From positions 10,411,858 to 10,474,357 of the forward strand of contig RPFO01000213.1 of NCBI GenBank assembly GCA_009746045.1: DNA of 62,500 bases. Direction: 5' to 3'. Position 1 is the stretch's first letter; every line of letters begins with the position of its first letter. This stretch comes from Mesostigma viride (lineage: Eukaryota > Streptophyta > Mesostigmatophyceae > Mesostigmatales > Mesostigmataceae). The notes under the pieces are model-generated. The model was not told where the DNA came from. It saw nothing but the letters and a program-made list of their open reading frames with translations, and did not search any database. Below are positions 34,113-45,905 of the stretch, piece after piece. A program made the translations under genes and the position numbers.

Positions 34113-35500
34113 AAAGGAGCTTTCCGGCTCCCAGCCCAACCCACTCGCCATCGTCCTTGCCCAGCCGCCTGGGCTCGCAACATGGCCAGCAAAACCATCG
34201 CCAAGCGCCCGATCGCCCGAGCCCAAGAAACCCTGCCACGAACACAAGTGGCGAAAGTACCTACCAGATTACGACCGCTTTTCTTTTCAGCACTGGCTGC
34301 AGCTTACCACAGAAGAATGCGCCGAAATAGTGCGTTATTTAGCACAGGAACGCAAGCTCCATGGGGCCACAGCGCCCATCCCCGCCGACAACCAGGATCA
34401 TTGCGTTCCATACCAGGCCAGAGCTGCAACAACGCCTCGCCATCCTGTGCAGCTTCTACCAGCTACCTATGGCCAAAATCGACGCCAAGATCCGCGCCCC
34501 AGCCCAGCCTAGCTGCGCGGCCGATCGACAGCCACAACATCGGCTCCCTCCCTCTGCAAGGATGACATCCGAGCAGAGCTGGAGGAGCACGTGTCGACCT
34601 GGCCGTTGGCCGAGAAGCTGGCCTCGCTGAACACGACGCTCAACACGGTGGAGGCATCCAATGTGGAAACCGGCCAAGGTCGTCCACAAGCTTTAGCCCC
34701 AGTTCAAGACGCTGCACACCGCGGCGCAGGCATCTGAGACGCACGCTGCACTTGTCTCTTGCCTTAACCAGGTGGAGGGCAAGTGCGGCGTGCTCATGAA
34801 GAAGCTTGAAGCCATCACCGCCCATGCACATCGAGGCCCTTGCCTCACAGGTCCCAAAGATAGCGGAGCAGACGGCCACCATCGCATCGATCCCAGCCAC
34901 CCCGGCGGCTGGATGCTGGTGACCTCCCGCCCCTCTCCTATATGCGGACGTCCTGCTGCGGACAGCGACCGCCTCAATCCACCACCGACGCCATATATCG
35001 CTACGAAACTCCAGGAGCTTGAAGACCTTCGCCAGGCACAACAACGGGAGGCCACCGACCGCGCGCCCGGCGCGACTGCCGGGTGGTGGTGCGTTGCTTC
35101 CCCCAGAAGCCAGGTGAGACGTCAACCTCCCTTGCCGACGAGCTGAAGGACCAGCTCCTTACCCTCATGGGCCTGGTAGGTGAGGTAGAACTGCGTGGGT
35201 GCCACCGCCTTCCCCACAGTCTCACGGGACAAGGCGGCTCCCCGGCCTCCCCCACCAGTCCTGCTCACCGTCCCCTCCCGTGAGGACAAGCAGCGGTTCC
35301 TCTCTCGTCGCAAGCGGTTGCACGACCTCACCTGGACGCTGGACGACGACCTGACCGGCCCCGCTCAGCAGCAGCAGCGACGCGACCTGTGGCCGGAATA
35401 CCTCCGCCACAAGCAGGACCCCCACCAGAAGCCCAAGGTGTACTGGAGGGGCGGGGACCTGATGATCAACCACAAGATGTGGACGCCCCCAGCGAGCTAG
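34113..35500 (+). pseudogene. LINE ORF1, right part, frameshifted
   Basis: Continues the ORF1 begun at 25990. Recognisable blocks are EELEEHVSTWPLAEKLASLN-like sequence (34570-34640), a coiled-coil segment, GKCGVLMKKLEAITAHA (34772), FPQKPGETSTSLADELKDQL (35100) and FLSRRKRLHDLTWTLDDDLT (35300), with the stop near 35500 after WTPPAS. At least four frame changes are needed. Closely related to 19525-20922. Confidence 0.75.
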
Positions 35501-35504
35501 AATA

Positions 35505-36440
35505 GCTTGTAGCCCTAGCTTGACTTCATTGGTAGTCACTGCATGCCGCCATGGCAGCCGTGCTTAGAATGTATGCCTAGTTGTGCCACCTTACCTAGTC
35601 ACGTGCACCGCTAACGCACGGTACACAACCAGCCATACTAGTCATAATAAGCCATAACTTAGTCCTTGTACAGCCATGCTACGTCCTGGCTTCGGTCAGA
35701 TTACTTGCCCACGCTCCTTGTTATGATATGCTCACATGGGTCTCAGCTATCTACAAAACAGTTTTACGCTATATCTTTGGTGCCCGCGACCCTAGGGGTC
35801 TTGTATATAGCATGCCGTCCACGCATGTCGGCTTGCTCCTTGTCATCAAGGGAGGAATGCATGCATGCAGGGTGGGTGGGTACACGTGCTGGTTCCTTGT
35901 CAAGAGAAATCGATTATACTTGGTGTAACTAAACAGATTTGTTACGTGCCGACGTGCCATAACAGATGCATCTGGGGTATATAGGTGGGTGCACATGCTT
36001 GTTTCTTGTCAAGGGAGAAATGCATATGTGGGGTGGGGTTGTGCATGCATGCGCTTAATTGTTGAACCATTGCTTGTCATGGGATCGAGGGATGCATGTG
36101 CGCCGGTACATAGCCATCACGTGTACCTGGTCACATGCCCCGCTAACGCACGGTACACAAGCAGCCATAGCCTTAGCTTAGCCTTTAATTGTACAGCCAT
36201 GCTACGTCCTGGCTATGATCAGATTACTTGCCCACGCTCCTTGTTGTGATATGCTCACATGAGTCTTATTGCACCCACAGATCAATTTGCCGGATCGTCT
36301 ATCGTGTCCGATTGCTGCTGTGGCATGCCTTGGCATGCAGGAGAAAGGGGGTCTCTGCCCTTTCTTCCTGTTGTGCACACACAGGTTGTGCACTCTGGTG
36401 CTCCGTGACTCCCCAACGGGGGCACGAGTTTGATTAATCA
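35505..36440. repeat. LINE 3' leader with internal duplication
   Basis: A segment of about 150 bp is repeated at 35597-35745 and 36125-36262 (ATGCTACGTCCTGGCT, then CAGATTACTTGCCCACGCTC). Between the copies are TCAAGGGAGGAATGCATGCA-like minisatellite units, also seen at 36450-36540 and 38815-39075. Confidence 0.7.
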
Positions 36441-36699
36441 ATCAATTAGTCAATGTGCGGTGGGTGGTGCATGTTAAGTTACTTGTTCCTGGCTTGTCGA
36501 TCGAGGGAGGGATGCATGCATGTGCACGCATGGTATATGGGTGCCGCATATCAAGGAGCCAGGCTCGCAACCAGGGCAAGGACATGTGGTACCACCTCGA
36601 CCGGCTCGGCGGCCGGCGGCAGCGCACCCCGGTGGAGCACACGGGGGACGGCACGGCGCCGGTAAGCCTCGTTGTGGTTGGCGCCGGTAAGCCTCATTG

Positions 36700-38616
36700 T
36701 GGTTGGCCCACAATGTTTCCTTGACCGGTGGGGCTCGCGCCCCCCCCCCGCCGCTTCACCCCGAGACGGCCGCCCGCCTCGGGGTCGCCGGACCCCCGCC
36801 GCCGCCAGCGCCCCCCTCCTCGGCCGCGGACTACCAAGTCCCCGCCTTGAAGGAGGGCTGCCTTGCCACCAACGACGTCGTCCACCCCTTCACTTTGGAG
36901 GAATTGGACGGCGCCCTTGCTCGCCTGCGGTACGATGCGGCGGTCGGTGCCGACCACCTTTCTGCTGAGCTGCTGAAGACCCCTGATCTGGCGGTTAGGG
37001 ATCTTCTGCTGGCGTTCTGCAACCGTGTCCTGCTCTCTGACGAGCCTCCGCCTGCTGAGTGGCAGACGGCCATCCGCGTCATGCTGTACAAGAAGGGCTC
37101 TGCTGCTGACCCCGGTAACTACCGGGGTGTCTGCCTCCAGAGCGCCGCGCTGAAGGTCTTCATGCGCATGATGCTGCACAGGCTCCGCGCCGCGCTGGAC
37201 CCACACCTGGGTGAGTCTCAGATGGGTTTCCGTCGTGGTCGTAACACTGTCATGGCTGTGTTTGTCGCGCGCCGGTTGATGGAGGAGGTGCGTCGACTTC
37301 CCCCTGACAGTTTGCCGCTGGTCTTCATTTTTGTTGAGTTAGCCGCGTAGCTAGGCCTAGTCTATGTAGGGGTCAAACGGTCAAGTATCTTATTTTTTTT
37401 TTGAGACTATATCAAGGCCTTTCAGACACGGTTCTCTGGGAGGCTCTTTGGGCCATCCTAGCTCTGGATCGGGTACCACCTGCGTTTATTGCTGCCATTC
37501 GCCGTCTGTATGAGGGTTCACAGGCAGTATAGTGCGGACTGCGGAGGGCACCACTCCACCATTCCCCCTTCACCACGGGGTGTGGCAAGGTTGTGTCCTG
37601 TCCCCATACCTGTTCATTATTGTCGTGGATCACGTCATGCGCCAGGCACGTGCGCGCTTTACTGCTCTTAAGGGGTTCGAGCCAGGCTTGGACATCCTTA
37701 ACGTGCAAGAGCACGGCGGGGTTAGACCTGGTTACCGCCTTGCCGACCTGATTTATGCGGATGATACCACCCTCATCGAGCGCCCCGAGCACATTCAGAC
37801 CTGGCTGGACTGCCTGGGCCTGGAGGCGCGGGCGGTGGGGCTGGAGATTAGTGTCAAAACTGAGGCGATGGTGATAGGCGCATCCAGTAAACCACCGCTG
37901 CCGCGCCTGCTCGACGGGACGGAGGTCCCGTTCCGCGACCGCTTCAAGCTGCTGGGGAGCTGGCTTCCTGACACCGCCGACGATGTGGACACCCGCATCG
38001 GCCTTGCCTGGGCCAAGCTCCGTTCGCTCACACCCTACTGGCGCTCGAAGGGCCTTAACGGGCACCGCAAGCGCATGCTCTTCAAGGTCCTCGTCCTCAC
38101 GGTGCTCACGTATGGCGCCGAGGCGTGGACCCTCCCCCCAAGCTGGCAGCTCGGCTCGACGGCACAGTTTACAGGATGCTCCGGCAGGTCCTTAATGTAG
38201 GTTTTTCCGAGCGTCCGTCATCAGAGTCTCTGTATCATGGCATGCCTCGTGTTTCGGACGAGATTAGACAGCGTAGGATAGCATTTGTAGGACACCTTGC
38301 ACGCACCAGCCAGGTCGACACCACCCTTGGTCTGGCCGGCCCCCAGCGGCTTGGACAGCCAGGGCGGCACATTCTGACCTGGCCTGGCCCCAAGGACATT
38401 CCCAAAAGGGTAGGGAAACCTGTCACCAACTACGTTCAGATGCTGCTGGACGACCTCGTGGTCCCAGCCCAGTTTGAGCACCGCATCCACTCTCTCTCCC
38501 GTCTTTGGACTGCCATGCAGGACAAGACGCGGTGGAAGAAGATTGTCAAGGCACACACGCCCGACCCTGTGGGCAAGCCACCTCCCCCCAAGCGGAGGAG
38601 GCGTTTTGATGAGTAG
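36700..38616 (+). pseudogene. LINE ORF2 reverse transcriptase, disrupted
   Basis: Frame 36697-37350 carries LRYDAAVGADHLSAELLK, WQTAIRVMLYKKGSAADPGN and GFRRGRNTVMAVF and stops inside motif A. A 67-bp insert (37338-37404) separates F-I-F-V from DYIKAF. After a further shift near 37534, 37532-38140 has GVWQGCVLSPYLF, LADLIYADDTTL and VLTVLTYGAEAWTL. The end 38125-38616 (RRIAFVGHLARTSQVDTTLG to PPPKRRRRFDE) is in a third frame. Motifs A and C Asp residues are retained. Confidence 0.88.
37334..37405 (+). mobile_element. 67-bp poly-T-ended insertion in RT motif A
   Basis: Compared with the copy at 51590, which reads GTTGACTATATC, this copy has GTTGA, then an insert beginning GTTAGCCGCGTAGCTAGGCC and ending TATTTTTTTTTTGA, then GACTATATC. 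TTGAG occurs at both edges. The homopolymer end suggests retrotransposition of a small RNA in antisense orientation; the source is unknown. Confidence 0.6.
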
Positions 38617-38757
38617 TGCAGTTAGGATTTTCTAGATAGAGTTAGGATAGTTCGATCACGCGGCTCCCTCCACCCCATCCATCATGAAATATGTGCTACA
38701 TGACCTCCCCACGGAGGCATGTTATAATTTAATTTAATTTAATTTAATTTTTAATAT

Positions 38758-38811
38758 CAAGGAGACAACCAGCGCAGGCCAGAAATCGGGAGAATCCGGA
38801 CCATGGTAGCT
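38758..38811 (-). mobile_element. SINE-like copy
   Basis: CAAGGAGACAACCAGCGCAG through CCGGACCATGGTAGCT, in reverse orientation relative to 51970-52029. It abuts the LINE tail at 38757. No exact target duplication is visible. Confidence 0.7.
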
Positions 38812-39100
38812 TGGGTGCATATACTTGTTCCTTGTCGAGGGAGGGATGCATGTGCGGTGGGTGGGTGCACGTGCTGGTTCCTTAATTGTCAAGGGAGCCC
38901 GATCTTGCATGTGCAGTGGGTGGTGCATGTACTTTTTCCTTGACAAGGGAGGGATGCATGTACGTAGGGCCGGTGGCCGGGTTTGTGCATGTGCAGCTTG
39001 CTCCTTGTCAAGGCGGGAGGGATCGATAGTGCATGTAGGGTGGATGGGTGCACGTGCTGGTTCCTTGTCAAGAGAATATGGTTCCCAACCAATCATCATT
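38812..39100. repeat. Minisatellite, units of about 50 bp
   Basis: Units of the type GGTGGGTGCACGTGCTGGTT, CCTTGTCAAGGGAGGGATGC, three to four irregular copies; related units lie at 35840-36110 and 36450-36540. Confidence 0.7.
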
Positions 39101-39715
39101 TTTTTTTAATCACATGCATAATAGGTATGGTTTCCAGAAAAGTGTGTCATGTCCCCTTAGGTGAGACAAGTACTATTATTATAATCGGTTAATAATGGCT
39201 TTAACGCAGTTATAGTTATTTTCAAATGGCTGTAACGCAGTACGTATTATGACAAGCCCGGAGCTAGCTACTACACAAAATAATGGCCGAGCAAACGCAC
39301 CACGTGCGGTACATATGCAGTGCAGCCTGGCTGCAGCGGCAGCCGGCAGCGCTGAGCACGTTCTGAAGCTACGTCCCCCGGCCCGGAGGGCAGCAATGCC
39401 ACTACTCAAGCTTTAGTGGTACATTCGGCGCTCCTCCTGCGTCCTGCGGCCTCGCCTTCAGCCTGACCGAACCCTTTAATGCAGTCGCCCTGCCGAACCG
39501 CGCGCAGCCTAGCGTAGGCTAGCTTTTCCGACTTTGCCATCGAGGCCAGTAATTGGCTTATGAATTAGGGCCTGAAAGAAACGATGCACATGCATCCTTT
39601 TTAACGGTTCGTACGCCACGCTTTTCGACCTGTGCACCTCCCTGGAGCCACCAGCAAAACCGCATCCATCTGCCATCTCGTGGCATGGTTCTCAATGACG
39701 AGCACCTGCCTAAAT
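39100..39715. other. Spacer, no gene recognised
   Basis: GGCT(T/G)TAACGCAGT is repeated at 39196 and 39228. No supported coding sequence. Confidence 0.45.
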
Positions 39716-39717
39716 GT

Positions 39718-39800
39718 CAAGGAGACAACCAGCGCAGGCCAGAAATCGGGAGAATCCGGACCATGGTAGCTCGAGCCTGCCGTTATCTTGTCCGCGTGTT
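39718..39800 (-). mobile_element. SINE-like copy, longest version
   Basis: Identical to the copy at 38758 over its first 54 bp and extends further (CGAGCCTGCCGTTATCTTGT). The extended part is shared with 54630-54655. Confidence 0.65.
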
Positions 39801-39849
39801 CGAGTCGTTCAGGATGATGAATATGAATGGTGATGGAAATGTGTATCCT

Positions 39850-41370
39850 TGTGCATTGAAATTATGGCTGGCTTACGTGTAGAGCGACTAGATGACCTTG
39901 ACGGTGGGGCCGGAAACAGCTTGCTTGATCAGGGCGTGTGTACCCGCCACCTCCTTCAGCACATCGCCCTCTGCTCCCTCCTCCGGAGCTCCGACGCCGA
40001 GATCTGGGCTCCCCGGCCCCCCACACCGCCGTGACCGAAGCCACCTTTCGCTCCCTCAATCAGCCTTCGCTCCCTCGGCCTTCAAGCAGCACGTGACCCC
40101 CCTCGCTGCAGATGTGCCAGTCATGGGAGGCATGCTGGCCATCGAGCTCCGGCCCTCTCCTCTCCACCACCGCCACCGCCACCTCAGTCCACCCTCCTCG
40201 CCTCGATCCACCTATACTGCCACCAGGGGTGGCCAGCCGGCCACCACCGCCCAGCTCCTCAAGCTCGACAATTAAGCGGCTCGAGGACCACGCCATCGCC
40301 ATCGAGTGCCTGCAAAATATGGCAGGCCTCACCGCCCAGGCGGTGAAGGACCTTTCCGCCAGGCCACTGAGCCCCCACTAGCCCAGCTGGCGAGGCACAG
40401 GTCCCATGCACCCAGACCTGGGCCGCCATGCTGCTGAACCATACCACCTCCGCCATGTATCGCTGCACAACTCAAGCAACACTGAACCAGACGCTCGACC
40501 TCCGCGAGGAGGCCGAGCTCGATCGACAAGCTAGTGCAGCCACAACGTCATCATCAAGCACTTCGATCAGAGCTCTGTCAGGTGAGACCTCTGAGTCCCT
40601 TGCGAAGGCGTTTGAGAACAAAATCCTTGCCCCCATGGCTCTCATTGGTGAGCGCAAGCTGGAGGCTATCGATCCGCCTCCCCCGCTTGCGGGGTAAGGC
40701 GCTGGACCGCCCCCGTTGTTCCTCACCTTAGACTACATGGCGGACAAGTTGGAGTTCCTCAAGTGTCACAAGCGGCTCGTTGGGAACTCCTACACGTTGG
40801 ATGACGACTTGACCATGGCGCAGCAACAACGGCGACGGGAGCTCTGGCCGACCTACATACCTCCAGCTCCGGCAGGCAGCAAGGAAGAAGGCGGTTTACT
40901 GGAGGGGGGCGGCCATCTGCATCGACCACAAGCCATGGCAGGCGACCCCCACCACCCCAGCCTAGGGCAATATAGTTGCAGTGTAGCTTAGTAAGGCTTA
41001 GGTGACATGGCCCACCCCAATGTGCATGTATGCCTATGGTGGGACCCACACCAGACGATGTATTAGCGTTTAAGTAACATTAGCCATGCTAAGTTGCCCA
41101 TGCAGACAACCACTCTCTGCTGAGACGCCCATGCCCTAGCCATTGCTTAGCCATGGCCATCTTCCACCCCATGTCCGCACCTTAGCTGCTCGAGTACATG
41201 GTGGTGCAGGTGCACTTGTGCACCCAGAGTACGTGGCCGTTTACACCCACCACCTGCAGGTTGTAGCTCCGAATGTGCCATCTGCCCCTTCTCAGCCATA
41301 TGTTCTCAGGGATAGGTTGTGTTACATATACTCCCCACGGAGATATGTTCTTAATTGATTAAGTAATTAA
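39850..41370 (+). mobile_element. ORF1-type LINE, degenerate
   Basis: ORF1 blocks from about 39850 (LLQHIALCSLLRSSDAEIWA, SSTIKRLEDHAIAIECLQNM, TLDDDLTMAQQQRRRELWPT) lie in at least three frames to about 40975. The 3' end is at 41320-41370, with TACTCCCCACGGAGATATGT and a TTAATTGATTAAGTAATTAA tail. Subfamily of 52191-53567. Confidence 0.8.
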
Positions 41371-43259
41371 TGGTGCCCATGATCTCACGCCCAACAGCGT
41401 GCAATGCCTCCCGCTCGACCGGCTCACTCAAGTGCAAAAAAGAAAAATGAACGGGCAATGATGAGGTGGTCGAAAGAGAGTGGAAAGAAGGAAAGGAAGT
41501 AGAGAGTATTAATTCCAAAGCTACAACTTATATCATTGTTTGTTATTAAGTGATTTGTTATGCTACAACCTAAAGCATTGTTTGTTATTAAGTGAGACAA
41601 CTATGTATGCCAAAGCAAGGTTTGAAGGGCACGAGCATCCTTAAGACGGTGAATAGGATACATAGACAAGTCTTAAACACTCACTTAATATACATTCATC
41701 AATGATACAATTAGTCCATTTGATGCGCCTCCCCGCGAGGGGACACGGTCAGCATGTAACCCTGGGATGGATGGGGCTTCCGCCCAATCATGCATGTTCA
41801 TGAATGCTTTGTGTCACCCGAACGGCGCGGTGTGTTGACTGTCTCTCTTGAAGTTACACGAGAAACCTAGTGGTAACATTGGTTGTCTTGGTAATTCAGT
41901 CAGCCCACGTGCGTATGCCGTACACAAAGTCCGTCGCGTTTTGAGAAGCTGCTAGCCATTAAATCTCAGCCACAAAATCCCAAAGGAGGCACATATTTAA
42001 ATAACAATCCGAATGCCGTGCAGCTCTTGTACAGAGGTGTGCTACAAAAACATAAAAAATAGCAAAAGCCTAAGGACAGCTCGCAGGTAAGGTACATCAT
42101 CACGTGCAAACAGCCAAGCCAGTGAAACAAGAAATACTGGTTCCTTCTCACAAAGTGCCGTGACAACGCATGCGCGGCGCACGGCAACACCTGCTAGCCA
42201 CCGTTTTTCTGCCCAAACTGAATTTCCTCAAGTCGACCGGGCCCCAACACCTGCCATCGCCGGATGGCTCTGTGACAGCAGGATCTCAATCACGTAACTG
42301 CGTTTGACCCTTACCCTGATGATCTGAAAAGCTTTCCGAAGCCACATAGATCATAGAGGTGTTCAAAGGAATGCTCAACCCGTCGAAGGGACTCGGTCCC
42401 AGCCGATCCAGCGTCTTCTTGCCCAAAAATAAGAATTTTAACAGCATTCAAAATCATTCCGACCCAAAAACCACGCTCCACAGAGCACCCTTGACTCTTG
42501 AGCAATCGTCTTGAGCAAACGTCGTTGAATGCACATTTGCATGCGTGGGTGGTCGTTGAATGCATGTCGCTTGCCATGGTCGCTTGTTGTTGCTGTTGTT
42601 GTTGGGTCCCACGCCGCAACACGTCACAGTCCCCAGACAGTACCATCGATACTAAATAAATCCGTCACTATGACACTACTATAGATTCTCTGCTGCTAAT
42701 GTGCGGCGTGGGACACAACATCAACAACGAAAACTAAACCCAGCGGTACGGTAACTTCGACAATGCTGCGTTGCGTGCCCCATCGAGATAATTCTGGCTT
42801 CTGGAGGCACCATGCCGCCTACAGCAAGCAATGCGCGGCGCACCAATTTACCGATCGCGCGCTCCGCGCTCAACAGGCACAATCATGCAAGACAAAATGC
42901 GTGCGGCGCAGCTGTGAGCGTCCTCTTTGGGGTTGTCGAGATAGTTGTCCAGGTATGGATGCCACTGAATTTGCGCGAGTTTCCTGGATGTCTGAATGCA
43001 GATGCATAGCGGATTGAGGTGTAAATTGGAAGCTATACAGTACAGGTAGTTTTCAGTATTCGTTTCATACTAAGTTTTATATGATCCCGCTATTTTGATG
43101 CCGGCATTTCTGGAATCGAGTGGGGCACGACATGCAAATATGCTAGGGTAGGGATGAAGCTGTTTCAGCTCGGATAAGGGTATATGCACGTATTCTAAAG
43201 CGTAATAAATTGTAATATGCTCGTGCTGTGGCTTATTTTGTGAAATGCAGTGAGACAGA
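41371..43259. other. Upstream region of the eL21 gene
   Basis: No coding gene recognised. CATTGTTTGTTATTAAGTGA is repeated at 41534 and 41577. An imperfect inverted repeat (GTTGTTGGGTCCCACGCCGC at 42596, GCGGCGTGGGACACAACATC at 42703) encloses about 80 bp. A 5' UTR exon of eL21 must lie here, because the ATG is preceded 9 nt upstream by an AG acceptor (GTGAAATGCAG at 43250). Confidence 0.5.
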
Positions 43260-45309
43260 ATGCCTGCTGGACACGGTCTTCGGTCGCGCACGCGAGACTT
43301 GTTCTCGCGTGCCTTCAGGAAGAGAGGTTACGTTCCCCTGACCACGTACCTCCGGCTTTACAAGCTCGGTGACTATGTGGACGTGAAGTGCAACGCAGCT
43401 GTCCATGGGGGTATGCCCCATAAGTACTATCATGGCAAGACGGGCAAGGTGTGGAACGTTACCCGGAGGGCCGTCGGTGTGGAGATCAACAAGCAGGTAA
43501 TTAGCCAGCTGGGTAGGCACGCAGGTTTATTTTAATAATAAAGAGGGAGCTTTTTCCTGTCTTCAGTAAAGTGAGTGGTTCTTCAGGTTTAGCCGCGGTG
43601 AGTACGTCGAACTTCACGCAGCAGAGCCCGTTTCTGACCGTGTTTCCCGCATAAATCGGCCGCCGCTCTCCAGGTTGGCAACCGCATTATCAAGAAGCGC
43701 CTGCATCTGCGCGTAGAGCACGTTCAGCCATCCCGGTGCCGCGAGTCCTTCCTGAAGCGCAAGGCTGAAAACGATGAGAAGAAGAAGGAGGCGAAGAAGC
43801 GTGGAGGTGAATATCCTGACCACGGTTGCGTATTGTTGTGGCTCTGGGCTCCGTCCGGAGCGAGAGTTTCTGCTGTATCTGGCTCTTTACCATATCAGAT
43901 GGAGGAGGCCTGTACATATTAGGCTATGTTACACACCATTTTCGGTGTTAAAAATATCTGCTTTTTGGTGGTTTGCTAGTTTGTACCGGATTGCCTACTT
44001 CGGCCCCCCTGAAGCAGGTGCCTGAAGAAGTGGCCATTGCGATCGAGTCCAGTTACCAGCTCAGCCAGACATAGTCATGCAGGGATGCCATCCTGCCTCC
44101 CATTGATAAGCTTTTCTCTGCCTCTAAAACCATTCATAAGGAAGTGGCGGGGAGTTTCTGTCCTTTTGTTGGCCATCGGGGCCCATGGTTTTCTTGGTAA
44201 TCCCTAGCGGGGGAACCACAGTGGCCATTGTGTAGGGGGTGTTCGGCGTTGCGTGCTGACGCTCAGCGATGGAAACGGTACGCTAGCAGCAGTGGATCTG
44301 TCTTTTGTAAAGGATGGCTGTGCTGCGGACGAGTGAGGAGGTGCATGGAGTCGTAGGGGTGGCCTGGCATGCCCCAGGGGGTGGTTGGAAATGGGCTCCT
44401 GAATTATACGTGATTGGCCTGGTTTGATGCAGTTGCTTGACGCCGAATCCTCATTTTGTGCATCATATGTTCTGGTTGCTGGGCATAGGGTTGCCGGTTG
44501 TGTGTTCTTCTTCAGCAGTTTGGGACAGGGAGGGATAGGGTGTCATGTGTGTGGCGAGGGCAGTGCCCACCCCGTAGCCTTGGCAAGGATGCACGCGACG
44601 AGATATCAGAGGCAGCGACCCATTGCTGTTGCTTGCTCTTGCGAGGGACGGCTGATTTGGTGCAGTAGCAAGTGAGGCGGTCAAGTGGGTGCATGACGGT
44701 AGCTTATCTGCTCCATTCTAGGCATACCATGGCATTGATTGGTGATCATTTGACGGTTGATGGTCTTGGCATTCAAGCATTTTTTAGGTGGTTGTGGTAT
44801 TATGCTTGTGCTGTTTTGACAAAACTGTCATGAGGTTTCTGAAGTAGCCTGGGTTATATTCATCGTACTCTTCGGAATGTGCCAAATTAAATGATGGACA
44901 CCAAGCATATATAATCTGGGCAACATGTTAACGAATTCTGACCGCTACCTAGCCATTCGCTGTGTAATGGGGTGTCATCATCTCGCATTCAGCATTCTGG
45001 TTGCTTGTGTGGTCGTGGGCGGGTGTGTGTTTGGGATTGGATGTGCCGTAGGGTTTCTCGTTCTGCTTTGTGTGTATGTTTTTATTAATGTGTCTTCCCC
45101 CTCATTGCATTTAATGTGTCATGTAGTCCCTCTTTTTTTTTCCCTCCCTGTCTTGGCCTCGTCTTGCTTCTCGGCGTGCCCCTACAGAGCATGTGCAGCT
45201 GAAGCGCCAGCCCGCGGGCCCCAAGAAGGGCTTCCTTGTCCCGGGTGGCGAGCAGGAGACGGTCACCGCGGTGCCATATGATGTGCTCATGATGTCCAAG
45301 GACTACTAA
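43260..45309 (+). CDS. RPL21: 60S ribosomal protein L21 (eL21)
   Basis: Cytosolic large-subunit ribosomal protein. Three coding exons: 43260-43496, 43674-43806 and 45188-45309, total 164 codons including TAA, so 163 residues, the usual size for eL21. The start [20 protein letters not shown] is typical of the family, followed by [38 protein letters not shown] and [20 protein letters not shown] across exon 1-2; exon 3 gives [20 protein letters not shown] and VLMMSKDY. All splice phases agree. An AG acceptor just before the ATG indicates a 5' UTR intron. A donor TTAG-GTAAGTG 15 nt after the stop indicates a 3' UTR intron, and tandem copies of that junction follow at 45341-45747. It is the only clearly intact housekeeping gene inside the mobile-element zone. 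Confidence 0.96.
43807..45187 (+). other. eL21 intron, 1.38 kb
   Basis: GTGAAT donor, CCTACAG acceptor. Contains no recognised element or repeat array. Confidence 0.8.
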
Positions 45310-45750
45310 ACTGACCTTGTTAGGTAAGTGAGAAGGGAGAATGTGCTTTTGATGTCCAAAGGTGACTAAACATGCCTTGTTAGGTATCGGGCGGGGTGGG
45401 TGGGTGGGGTGGGGTGGGGGCGGGGGTGGGGGTGGGTGGGTGGGGGTATGTGCTCATGATGTCCAAGGACTACTAAACTGACCTTGTTAGGGAAGGGGTG
45501 TGGGGGTTGTCCTCATGATGTCTAAGGACTACTAGACTTACCGTGTTAGGTAAGGAATGGTTGGGGCGGGTGCTCATGATGTCCAATGACTACTAAACTG
45601 GCCTTGTTAGGTACGGGAGGGGGTGGGGGGGATGTGCTCGTGATGTCCAAGGGATACTAACCTGGTCTTACTAGGTAAGGGGTGGGGGTGAATTACGCTA
45701 ATGATGTCCAAACACTACTGTACTGAACTGGCCTTGTTAGGCAAGGGATG
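45310..45750 (+). repeat. Six tandem copies of the eL21 terminal exon end plus donor
   Basis: The genuine sequence is GATGTGCTCATGATGTCCAA, GGACTACTAAACTGACCTTG, TTAG-GTAAGT (45280-45328). Copies at about 45341, 45449, 45512, 45571, 45632 and 45695 keep the codons for MMSKDY-stop and the TTAGGTAAG-like donor with a few changes each, separated by G-rich filler. They lie in the presumed 3' UTR intron. Confidence 0.9.
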
Positions 45751-45841
45751 TGTGACATCGCGAAATTCGCATCTGGTACATGGTCTGGTAAGCCAAGCAT
45801 CTGGTAAACGCACCAAGTCATAAAGAGAGGTGATATGGCGG

Positions 45842-45905
45842 AGCTGATATCAAGGACACAACCAACGCATGCCATCTGGAGAATTCGGACCTTGGTAGCT
45901 GATAT
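45842..45905 (-). mobile_element. SINE-like copy, 46 bp, with 9-bp duplication
   Basis: AGCTGATAT at 45842-45850 and 45897-45905 flanks CAAGGACACAACCAACGCAT through CGGACCTTGGT. Clear target-site duplication. Confidence 0.8.

Larger units (their letters stand above)
25815..36440 (+). mobile_element. ORF1-type LINE, interrupted by an 8.1-kb insertion
   Basis: The left piece 25815-26024 carries the same 5' leader as 20880-21090 (GGCTGACGGCGG repeats, then TTTTGCGTCTGAGCCCCAAA). The ORF1 ATG is at 25990. The right piece 34113-36440 holds the rest of ORF1, a 3' leader and the hairpin GACTCCCCAACGGGGGCACG followed by an ATTAATCAATCAATTAG tail. The element at 26025-34112 sits 35 nt into ORF1. Confidence 0.85.
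36560..38757 (+). mobile_element. LINE copy, reverse-transcriptase type
   Basis: Directly follows the tail of the ORF1-type LINE. Ends with ACCTCCCCACGGAGGCATGT and an AATTTAATTTAATTTAATTT tail at about 38727-38750. Abutted at 38758 by a SINE-like copy in the opposite orientation. Confidence 0.85.
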
